Below, one piece after another: positions 55,843 through 64,000 of a stretch of 64,000 nt of DNA (the stretch's first letter is position 1; every line of letters starts with the position of its first letter). The notes beneath the pieces are model-generated. The model was not told the origin of the DNA. It did not search any database and was given only the letters and a program-made list of their open reading frames with translations. The stretch comes from Fimbriimonadales bacterium (lineage in GTDB: Bacteria > Armatimonadota > Fimbriimonadia > Fimbriimonadales > GBS-DC), in the NCBI GenBank assembly GCA_026003075.1, contig BPGO01000001.1, forward strand, positions 1 through 64,000. The letters are read 5' to 3'. The position numbers and the translations under genes were made by a program.

Positions 55843-56361
55843 ATGAGCATGTTAATTTTACAAAACTTACTTAAATTGATACACAAATTCCGTGACATGG
55901 TTGTTGGGAAAGGGATGTGGAGCTCTTTCTCGGAACAGCTTCGTCGTGCATTTTGGGAGGCAGCTCAAACTGCGCGGCGCGATGCCCATCCTGAGGTGCT
56001 GCCTGAGCATCTTGCCCTGAGTATTCTTCGTGTTCGTCCGTCGGCAGCGAAGATCATTTTGGAGCGTTTGAGGGTGCCGATCGCAGAAGTCGAGAAGGAA
56101 TTAGAGATTTATTTGAGACATTTACCCCGGCGTAGTTTTTCTGGAGCACCGAAATTGTCTGTTCCGGTGAAGCAAATGATAGACGAGTCTTGGAAGATTG
56201 CCCGCAGGCATCGGTGTGACTGGATAGGCACGCATCATCTCTTGCTGTCTTTGGGTCATATAAATTGTTATGTATCAAATGTTCTGCGGGAGTATGGTCT
56301 TTCATTCGCAGATTACGAACGAGAGATGCAGCGTGGAGATGTCGTTGATGGGGGAGCATAA
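55843..56361 (+). CDS. Stand-alone Clp N-terminal-domain-like protein
   Basis: 172 residues. The region from about 28 (FSEQLRRAFWEAAQTARRDA, then HPEVLPEHLALSILR; second half IARRHRCDWIGTHHLLLSLG) matches the double four-helix N-domain of ClpA/B/C, without any ATPase. It follows the orphan RHS tip by 6 bases with a GGGGGA ribosome site. This position suggests an immunity or adaptor role; neither is proven. Confidence 0.7.
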   Translation: MSMLILQNLLKLIHKFRDMVVGKGMWSSFSEQLRRAFWEAAQTARRDAHPEVLPEHLALSILRVRPSAAKIILERLRVPIAEVEKELEIYLRHLPRRSFSGAPKLSVPVKQMIDESWKIARRHRCDWIGTHHLLLSLGHINCYVSNVLREYGLSFADYEREMQRGDVVDGGA

Positions 56362-56745
56362 CAAATGTGTTGCAGAAAGCATGGAAACCGTCTATTTTTG
56401 GATCTTGGTGATAGTGTCTCTGGTTGCAGTGGTAGTACTTACGATAGGTTGGCGTATTTACGATTTGTTGCGAGCATCGAGAAGAGTAGCTGCAGAACTA
56501 TCCGTGCAGCCCACTAATTGGCTTATCCTAAGCCAATTAGTGGGTGCGAAGGCTCTCTATCGAATAGAGGAACAACTCGGCGTTTACCGAATGAGGAGAT
56601 TGCTTGGGAGTTGGTTGATGTGGGTATAACCCTGAAAATACTGTGTCGAGAAGGCGGACGCTTCGAGTTCGTTGCTTGCAAAGAGGATTTTGAATTTCTA
56701 CTGAGTTCCAGAGTAGATAGGGCTCCACTCATGAGGATGGTAGTT
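56348..56745 (+). pseudogene. Small membrane-anchored protein gene, frameshifted and cut by IS copy 3
   Basis: ATG 56348 overlaps the Clp-like gene stop. One membrane helix (VYFWILVIVSLVAVVVLTIG) then WRIYDLLRASRRVAAELSVQ. After ALYRIEEQLGVY (about 56585) the frame goes to a quick stop at 56629. One frame over, NEEIAWELVDVGITLKILCR and EFVACKEDFEFLLSSRVDR look like genuine protein and run into the IS at 56746. So the gene has a frameshift and no 3' end. Confidence 0.55.
56510..56544. repeat. Perfect 15-pair inverted repeat inside the small membrane protein gene
   Basis: CCCACTAATTGGCTT and AAGCCAATTAGTGGG around ATCCT. It is within coding sequence (PTNWLILSQLVG). May have arisen by fold-back copying or act as an attenuator. 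Confidence 0.8.
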
Positions 56746-57569
56746 AGAGACTGTTTAGGAACCATTGCTTGCAAGATACCGCATCAACCGCCGTATCCCT
56801 GACAGCCAGATCCAAGACTCCTCCACCTCACACAACACTTCCCAACACCGAGACAAACGACGACAGCAACAACAACCACGCAAAACTCCGCTCCACCAAC
56901 CAACGACGCGGCACACAACCACAAAACCCACCTCCCACTTGCCCCAATAACCATTCCAATCAAACCCTCCCGATCATACGCCCTATCCGCTATCACCACC
57001 CGCACCGAACGATACCGACCCAACACCCCGTCCAAAACCCCATATGCCCCACGCGCATCCGACACATCGGCGCCCGTCACCATCACCCCGAACAGGTTCT
57101 CCTGCGAGTCCACCACTATATGCCGTTTGCGCCCTTTGATTTTCTTGCCACCGTCGTACCCGCGCACCCCCCTTTTTGGGTGGTCGGCACACTCTGACTG
57201 TCCACCGCCACCGTCTTGGGCTGCCCGCGTCGCTCCCGCCGACGCGACCTTGCCACCAGCGCGTGTTGTACTTGTTCAAACACCCCCAACGCTTGCCAAC
57301 GACGAAAGTGGTAATAGACGGTTTGCCACGGGGGCAGGTCGCTGGGGAGGTCGCGCCAACGGATGCCGTTGACGAGTACATAGAGCATCGCACGATACAG
57401 GTCGTAGAGGCTGTATCGTCGGGGTGCGCCGATGGGTCTTGCGTTTGTAGAGGGCGCGTTTGAGGGCGGGTTCGATGATGACCCCCTGTTGGGGCGTTGG
57501 GTCAGACTGGTAGGTAGGTTGGACGCTCATATTGCGACTATACCCTATCTACCTTCCTAAACAGCCTCT
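56746..57569 (-). mobile_element. IS5-family element, copy 3 (decayed)
   Basis: 824 bp, same ends as copies 1 and 2. Start ATG at 57530 is intact, but a one-base change after ALYKRK (about 57440) breaks the N-terminal frame, which resumes as MLYVLVNGIRWRDLPSDLPP. The A5G6 run (57167-57177) is kept. Another shift near 56960 destroys the region after AYDREGL. It interrupts a small membrane gene on the left and the restriction-like gene on the right. Confidence 0.9.
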
Positions 57570-57978
57570 TAGGAGGCTCGCTATAGGGTGTAATTTTATG
57601 AATTGCGCTATCGATATCGTCCTGACTAATAGCACGCGCTTTTATTTTATATACTGCATATATTTTTAAGTGACTTGTGATTCCAATTTCCAGATCTCCA
57701 AGCGATTGAGAGGGCTTATCAGCAGCCGTGTGAGGCAACAATCGTGTATATTGTTTACCGATGAGATCTTTCACCGTATCGTACACAGCGGCAATAATCA
57801 ACACTGGCAGACGACTCGAACGCGGCATTTGTAGGTGCGCCGAGATGATTTCAATAATCTGTTGTGCAGTAAGTTCCCTATCGGAAATCGTAATTCGCTG
57901 AAGTCGTTTTTGAATAGCTTGTTCCTGTTGTTTGCGCAAAGAAACGAGTAATCGCAAAACTTCCGTAGCGTTCGTCAT
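57538..57978 (-). pseudogene. Probable restriction endonuclease partner, 3' end removed by IS copy 3
   Basis: ATG 57978 lies 3 bases after the methylase stop. About 136 native residues (TEVLRLLVSLRKQQEQAIQK, LEIGITSHLKIYAVYKIKAR, SQDDIDSAIHKITPY) run to the IS edge at 57570; the last 11 codons are IS sequence. No catalytic motif is visible in what remains. Assignment as the R gene rests on position after a DNA methylase and on likeness to phage-type or SacI-like restriction proteins; low certainty. Confidence 0.5.
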
Positions 57979-57981
57979 CAA

Positions 57982-58889
57982 TCAGAGGTTCAGATCGAGC
58001 GATAGCACTTTTGTAGCACCGTTCGAGGATTGCTCCCGGCTCTTCCGATTCTGTGTGATGACTTCTTGGGGATCGTAATTCGTCCATAACAACTCCTGAC
58101 GGAGTTGCTTAACCGAGTGGCAGATGCGCGGAGGCGCTTCAGTGCAATACCAGTCATGATAGAGTTCGTCCATTAGCTTACATCGATAGCCCGAAATTGC
58201 GACCTTGCCCTTCACAGAATGGAGTAATTCGGCTAATTGTCTGTGGGCGTCATCAGTCATCTCGTAGGCATAAGCGCGAACATCACCGCGTGTCTGGTGA
58301 ACATAGGGAGGGTCGCAGTAAAACAGGGTTTGTTCGCTGTCATACTTTCGAATGACCTCCAGCGCGTCTAAGTGTTCTATCTGTACCCTGAGAAGGCGAT
58401 CGGCGATGTGGAATAGGGCTTCAATTCCACCAAACCAGCGCGAGATGCCCCTGCGACGCCAGCATGGCTGGTTGCCACGCAGTAAGCCCATCGCCCTGGG
58501 GTAGCGCTCTGTGCAAGCCCCGTGCGAGTTTGACGTGCACGCACATAAAACCTCCGAGCACGCTCGATAGGATCATCAGGTGTGGCGTCGCGGCATGCAA
58601 TCTCCAGCTCCTCCCGTGCAAAAGGGGTCAGCGCAATTCGGCGAATCAGTTCATCAGGAGCATCACGAAGGACTCGAAAGAAGTTGACAACCTCCCCATC
58701 GATATCGTTGTAAGTCTCTACAGGTGATGGATCGCGGTTCAACAACACTGCTGCTGAACCGCCAAACGGCTCGCAGTAGTGGTGCGTAGTTGGCAATAGC
58801 GGCAGCAGCCATTCCAAATGACTAAACTTGCCGCCGTACCAACCGAATGCAATCCGCTTCTTGGGCGATCTGCCCAAACGATGCCCCAT
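57982..58889 (-). pseudogene. Dam-type (D12) DNA adenine methyltransferase with a frameshift
   Basis: N-terminal frame: RIAFGWYGGKFSHLEWLLPL and CEPFGGSAAVLLNRDPSPVE (SAM-binding FGG motif), NDIDGEVVNFFRVLR. Near 58443 the frame changes by one base; the rest reads SRWFGGIEALFHIADRLLRV and YCDPPYVHQTRG (catalytic DPPY), then KVAISGYRCKLMDELY. 908 bases equals 302 codons plus 2, fitting one lost base. Recognition site unknown. Without the shift it would be an ordinary 300-residue enzyme. Confidence 0.85.
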
Positions 58890-58902
58890 ATATTATCGGC
58901 AA

Positions 58903-58921
58903 CGATTATACCCCTTTGGCA
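58903..58921 (-). promoter_or_regulatory. Promoter of the methylase gene, 19-base word shared with the M32 promoter
   Basis: TGCCAAAGGGGTATAATCG on the minus strand. TATAAT (58910-58905) ends 15 bases before ATG 58889. Identical to 49949-49967. Confidence 0.65.
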
Positions 58922-58944
58922 CAAAAGTTGCTTATCGTTCCAGT

Positions 58945-59247
58945 ATGCTTCATAAGGAGACTTGGGGATTGATCCTGCTTGTCATCGCCGACTCCCTCAG
59001 CACCTACTGGTTCGTCACGCAGGGTTATGCGACCGAGTTCAACCCGATAATGAATTGGTTCATTCAAATCAGTTGGAGCGCATTTTTCGCCGTGAAGTTT
59101 GCGACTTTGGGCATGGCGATTGGTCTTGCCGAGTGGTATCGTCGTCGCAACCCCTTGTTTGTGCGCTGCTGGCTGCGGTTCGGTGCGATTGCCTACGGGA
59201 CGCTATGGATTGGGGGTGCAGTTTTAACCAGCTTCTTTGGGGGATAG
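58945..59247 (+). CDS. Small membrane protein (DUF5658-like)
   Basis: 100 residues from the ATG at 58945 (MLHKETWGLILLVIADSLST). Three membrane helices with the conserved-looking turn ATEFNPIMNWF between the first two. The upstream in-frame extension overlaps the methylase promoter and is not used. No strong ribosome site. Function unknown. Convergent with obgE. Confidence 0.65.
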   Translation: MLHKETWGLILLVIADSLSTYWFVTQGYATEFNPIMNWFIQISWSAFFAVKFATLGMAIGLAEWYRRRNPLFVRCWLRFGAIAYGTLWIGGAVLTSFFGG

Positions 59248-59259
59248 GTGCCCCTATTA

Positions 59260-60548
<1,289 letters not shown>

Positions 60549-60729
60549 CCAAATTGCGCACGCCTCGCTCTCGTGGAACAGTAGAAACCTGTCCATGCAC
60601 AGAACCTCCTGCCCCGAATCGCAGTCAAAATCACCACCTGATGAAGCAGCGAGACTGTGAAATTTTCACGGGGATATGGAATACCACCCTTGCGGGCGGC
60701 GAAATCTCACGGAACGAGGTGAAACAACG

Positions 60730-60984
60730 ATGAGCCAAGGGAAATGGCAAGATCGCAAACCGCGGCTGACGAAGCGCGAGATTGAGGTGCTGAGCCTGAT
60801 CGCGCAGGGACGCTCCTCTCAAGAGGTGGCTGACGCGCTCTTTGTGAGCAAGCGCACGGTGGACTTCCACTTAGCAAACATCTACGAGAAGCTCAATGTG
60901 AACAACCGTGTGAAAGCATTCCGGCGCGCGGCGCAGATGGGGCTGATCCCTGTTGAAGCCTTCTTCGGCGAGGTTGCCGACTGA
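60730..60984 (+). CDS. Stand-alone LuxR/NarL-type helix-turn-helix regulator
   Basis: 84 residues from the ATG at 60730, preceded by GAGGTGA. The GerE-type domain is nearly the whole protein: LTKREIEVLSLIAQGRSSQE, VADALFVSKRTVDFHLANIY, EKLNVNNRVKAFRRA. No receiver or sensor domain, so activity is likely set by amount or by a partner, as for GerE. Targets unknown. Confidence 0.85.
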   Translation: MSQGKWQDRKPRLTKREIEVLSLIAQGRSSQEVADALFVSKRTVDFHLANIYEKLNVNNRVKAFRRAAQMGLIPVEAFFGEVAD

Positions 60985-61032
60985 GACGGGGGCTACCAAT
61001 CACGACATGGCGGGGGCGTCGCCTCCGCCATG

Positions 61033-62766
61033 CTACTCCACAGGACTGAAGTTCTCATAGAGCGCACTGTTCACCGCCGTTAGGATCAACCCCACAAACA
61101 GATTCGCGGCGAACGCAAATCCCGCCGCCAAGAGCAGATTCCATTGCAACGCAATGCCCAATATCCAAATTCCCAGTCCGGGTGCGCCGCTGAAAAACAG
61201 TGCAGGAACCATCAGAACCCCAGTCAACAATCGCTGGGTGTAATCCGTCGGGTCGGGGTTCACCAGAGCAATCCAGAGCATCGCCATCTGCAGCACGACA
61301 CACCAAGAAATCGCCACAAGGCTCGCGCTCAGCCAGAATCGCCAGTCCTGCGGAAACAATCCGCTGGCGAGCAATACCGTGAGCAGTTGCGCCAACGCGA
61401 AGAAGATCACGGTCGGCAGCGATTCAACGGCTACCACCGCGCGCGGCGAGAACGGCAACGGCTTCTGCCACTCCACACGACGCAACATATCGGTCATGCT
61501 GTAGTAGGCCCCGATAGCGACGAAGAACACCACCGTCGCCTGGGCAACGCTATACAGAACCCTCAGGACAACGCGCAGGTCGCGTTCGGGGTTCGCACTC
61601 ACTTTGACCAGTCCCATAAGCACAATCGGGGCTACGCCGATGATCGCAAGCGTCAGCAGGTTCCCCCAACCGCTGGCGCGCCATGTGATGAGCATGTCCC
61701 GCCAGAGCAGCGCCCACACGCCGCGCGGCGTCCACCGCTCCAGCCAGCGTAGGGTGCGGAGCGGTTTGCGGGATGCTGATTCCGCCTTACGCTCGATATA
61801 GGCGCGGAATGGGTCGCGTTGCCTTGCGCGCGCTTGGGTGCCTCGACGCGCCAGCAGCGCACCCACCTCGTAGAGCCTGTCTTGATAGCGAATCAGAGCA
61901 AGGTTCCCCAACAGCACGCCTGTCAGCCAGAACACGAACCCAAACCCCAGCGCGGGCGTAAAACCATTGTAAAGAACCAGCGCTGCATCCGCCAGCGCAC
62001 GCACGGGCAACAGCAAGAGATACGCGGGCAGCCAATCCACCGCCTGACCGACAAGCGTACCGAACCCTTGATCGGCAATTTGGGTACGCATCACCCACAT
62101 GCGTCCCCCAACGGTCGCCACACATGCCACCGCCCAAAGAATTAACCCCCATGCCCACTGCTGTCGGCGACTGCGCCCCGAAATCTCCATCGCCTCCAGC
62201 GCGATGCTTCCCAAGAGCGCGGTCGTGAACACCATCAGGTACAACATCGGGTAAATCAGCAGCGCCCATGCGCCGACCGCGGGCTGCTGCGCCATCGCCA
62301 TCATGCGTAGGTTCGCCCCGCTAAACATCAGCAGATAGATGACCAACAGCAGCATAAAAAAGAGCGCCCCCAGCAGCCCCCGTATCAGAATCAGCCCCCG
62401 AAACAGCGTGAGAGGCTTGAGCGGTGTCGTGAACAGGTAATGCACATCGCTTTCCTGCACCAGGATCTGCGCGGGGCGAAAGACGGAAGGAATCACGGTG
62501 AACACGACATAAAACCAGTGGATAATCAGTATCACGCCCAGCAAGCGCGCCATGAGCGCCTCGGGCGGGAGTTCAGGGGTCGGCGCTTTGCCGCGCGCTG
62601 GCTCTATCATCGCGCCCAGGATCGCCCCACCCCATCCACACAACACGAAGCTAATCACCAGCAAGGTAAGGACCGCGCGTACGGGATTGCCAAACGCGCG
62701 GCGCAGACTGTTCACGAACACACGTAGGGTTTGGAAGAGCAGCACCCTCAGGACAAGGCGCGTCAT
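61033..62766 (-). CDS. Putative ABC exporter membrane protein
   Basis: 577 residues, about 12-14 membrane helices in two halves separated by a basic cytosolic loop (about 300-350: ARRGTQARARQRDPFRAYIE). It resembles the putative ABC exporter permease family, in which motifs such as DVHYLFTTPLKPLTLFRGLI recur. No ATP-binding subunit is adjacent. ATGA overlap with hslV implies cotranscription. Confidence 0.7.
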   Translation of the reverse strand: MTRLVLRVLLFQTLRVFVNSLRRAFGNPVRAVLTLLVISFVLCGWGGAILGAMIEPARGKAPTPELPPEALMARLLGVILIIHWFYVVFTVIPSVFRPAQILVQESDVHYLFTTPLKPLTLFRGLILIRGLLGALFFMLLLVIYLLMFSGANLRMMAMAQQPAVGAWALLIYPMLYLMVFTTALLGSIALEAMEISGRSRRQQWAWGLILWAVACVATVGGRMWVMRTQIADQGFGTLVGQAVDWLPAYLLLLPVRALADAALVLYNGFTPALGFGFVFWLTGVLLGNLALIRYQDRLYEVGALLARRGTQARARQRDPFRAYIERKAESASRKPLRTLRWLERWTPRGVWALLWRDMLITWRASGWGNLLTLAIIGVAPIVLMGLVKVSANPERDLRVVLRVLYSVAQATVVFFVAIGAYYSMTDMLRRVEWQKPLPFSPRAVVAVESLPTVIFFALAQLLTVLLASGLFPQDWRFWLSASLVAISWCVVLQMAMLWIALVNPDPTDYTQRLLTGVLMVPALFFSGAPGLGIWILGIALQWNLLLAAGFAFAANLFVGLILTAVNSALYENFSPVE

Positions 62767-63308
62767 CGGCTCTCTATCACCTCGACGGTGATGTGATCAT
62801 TCGTGTAGATACAGAGACGGGCAGCGATGCGGAGCGCCTCTTCGGCGATTTCGCGGGCGGATAAGTTCGTGTGTTTCAGCAACGCTTGCGCGGCGGCGTG
62901 CGCGTACGCACCACCCGAGCCGATGCCCACCACCCCTTCGTCAGGCTCCAACACATTTCCATCCCCAGCGACCACCAGCATCGTGTCGGTGTCGGCGACC
63001 ACCATCAGCGCGTTTAGGTGGCGCAGCACGCGATCGGTGCGCCAGTCTTTCGCAAACTCCACCGCCGCACGGCGCAGGTTGCCCCCGGATGCCTCCAGCT
63101 TCGCCTCGAATCGGTCCATCAGCGCCTGCGCGTCTGCGGCGGAGCCTGCAATCCCCGCCAGCACGCGGTTTTGATAGAGCCAGCGCACTTTCCGCGCGGT
63201 ATGTTTCATCACGACCTCGCCGAAGGTCACCTGCCCATCGGCGGCGAAAGCGGTCTGTCCATCCCGTCGAACGGCTAAAACAGTGGTCGCGTGCATGGAT
63301 GTCGTCAT
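62763..63308 (-). CDS. hslV: ATP-dependent protease subunit HslV
   Basis: 181 residues as drawn. The mature N-terminal Thr is in HATTVLAVRRDG, so either ATG 63308 (4 bases after GGAGGAA) or ATG 63296 is followed by processing. AFAADGQVTFGEVVMKHTARKVR and LPGAGAGSAADAQALMDRFE-like AGIAGSAADAQALMDRFE are family blocks; GIGSGGAYAHAAAQALL ends the catalytic fold. hslU, the unfoldase partner, is not here. Overlaps the xer stop. Confidence 0.93.
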   Translation of the reverse strand: MTTSMHATTVLAVRRDGQTAFAADGQVTFGEVVMKHTARKVRWLYQNRVLAGIAGSAADAQALMDRFEAKLEASGGNLRRAAVEFAKDWRTDRVLRHLNALMVVADTDTMLVVAGDGNVLEPDEGVVGIGSGGAYAHAAAQALLKHTNLSAREIAEEALRIAARLCIYTNDHITVEVIESR

Positions 63309-64000
63309 TCTTCCTCCTCCAGGCTCAGGCTGGGCAGAGCGCGGTTGACGGTCTGACGGAGCCGATCCAGCGTCAAATGCGTATAAATCTGCGTCGTGGT
63401 GAGTCGGCTATGTCCGAGCAATTCCTGCACCGTGCGCAAGTCCGCGCCCCCGTCCAGCATATGCGTCGCGAATGAATGGCGCAGGGTGTGCGGGCTGATG
63501 TCCACGCCGATTTGCTTGCCGTAGCGTTTCACGATTCGGTGCAAACTGCGCACAGTCAGTCGGTCGCCATACGCGTTCAGGAACAGGGCGCGTGTGGGCT
63601 TATCGGGGTTCAAGATCTGTGGGCGAGCGCGTTGCAAGTATTCCACCAGCGCTTCATGCGCCGCCTGCCCGAACAAGACAATACGCGCCTTGCCCCCCTT
63701 ACCACGTACACGCGCCGCCGACTGCTCCAAATCGAGCGCGGTGGTGTCCAAGCTCGCCAACTCACTCACACGCAGTCCCGTCGCATACAGCATCTCCAAA
63801 ATCGCGCGGTCACGCAAACGCAGAGGGTCATACTCGGGCTCGGGCTGTTGCACCAACTGCTCCGCTTGCGAAGCCGTGAGAAATCGCGGCAGGGGACGTT
63901 TCTGGATTGGCAAGGCAATCTCTGCGCTGGGGTCATGCGACAACCACTCCATCGCCCGACAGAACTTAAAAAACGCACGCAGACAGGCGAGTTTCCGCTC
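63305..64000 (-). CDS. XerC/XerD-type tyrosine recombinase (5' end beyond the window)
   Basis: At least 231 codons. The frame is open past the window edge (ERKLACLRAFFKFCRAMEWL), as expected for the N-terminal SAM-like core-binding domain, so ATG 63952 is internal. Catalytic residues: Arg in YATGLRVSEL, Lys in RGKGGKARIV, HTLRHSFATHML, LLGHSRLTTTQIYTH with the Tyr nucleophile. Resolves chromosome dimers. Position before hslV matches the xerC-hslVU order of many bacteria. Confidence 0.92.
   Translation of the reverse strand, partial: ERKLACLRAFFKFCRAMEWLSHDPSAEIALPIQKRPLPRFLTASQAEQLVQQPEPEYDPLRLRDRAILEMLYATGLRVSELASLDTTALDLEQSAARVRGKGGKARIVLFGQAAHEALVEYLQRARPQILNPDKPTRALFLNAYGDRLTVRSLHRIVKRYGKQIGVDISPHTLRHSFATHMLDGGADLRTVQELLGHSRLTTTQIYTHLTLDRLRQTVNRALPSLSLEEEE

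Overview
This is a gene-dense bacterial chromosome segment with high G+C core genes on both strands. The housekeeping set includes tpx, aroC, sdhB, surE, ftsY, trpE, nadK, groES/groEL, pilT, nhaA, fabI, ccmC/ccmD, scpA, rpsO-pnp, anmK, obgE, hslV and a Xer recombinase. A CIRCE operator, a DUF1559-type prepilin with the H-x9-DG motif, several plant- or glycan-directed hydrolases (GH84, GH2, GH1, a GH10-like protein) and RHS-repeat debris would fit an Armatimonadota-like or related free-living diderm. The taxonomic call is inference only; no rRNA or tRNA gene was seen.

Layout. 1-3.9 kb: RHS remnant and two secreted or membrane-anchored proteins of unknown function, one probably joined to a signal-peptide ORF through a run of 11 G. 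4.2-23.3 kb: conserved metabolic genes (tpx-GH84-aroC, sdhB-surE-hydrolase, ftsY, ferritin-trpE, subtilase, TPR-nadK, ArsR-YceI-membrane protein, GH2, GH1). 23.4-25.4 kb: accessory debris (RHS fragment, PIN-domain fragment, decayed IS5-family copy, an unidentified protein remnant). 25.4-33.1 kb: GH10-like protein, M48 peptidase, a GCS2-like ligase divergent from a SIS-arsC-like-rdgB operon, an Rpn-like nuclease and a trans-sulfuration PLP enzyme. 33.1-36.7 kb: three successive genes carry single-base frameshifts (a metallopeptidase, a restriction-like gene and groEL). 36.7-50 kb: groES with CIRCE, pilT-SDR, fabI-nhaA divergent from ccmC-ccmD, an alpha/alpha-barrel protein, scpA, rpsO-pnp with a folded leader, anmK and an M32 carboxypeptidase. 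50-58.9 kb: a second accessory island of lower G+C, holding a sigma-like gene, HEAT lipoprotein, prepilin, two further IS copies, two RHS C-terminal tips each followed by a possible immunity gene, a VapBC-like pair and a broken restriction-modification pair. 59-64 kb: conserved genes again (obgE, LuxR-type regulator, ABC exporter, hslV, xer).

Two themes cut across the window. First, many genes have a TACAAT or TATAAT box, usually preceded by GG or GGG, ending only 5-10 bases before the start codon with no Shine-Dalgarno sequence. This implies widespread leaderless transcription, while operon-internal genes and a second group of promoters keep good GGAGG sites. Second, the accessory islands look like sites of RHS tip exchange and IS-mediated decay: copies of one RHS segment, one PIN gene and one IS recur at both 23-25 kb and 52-57 kb.
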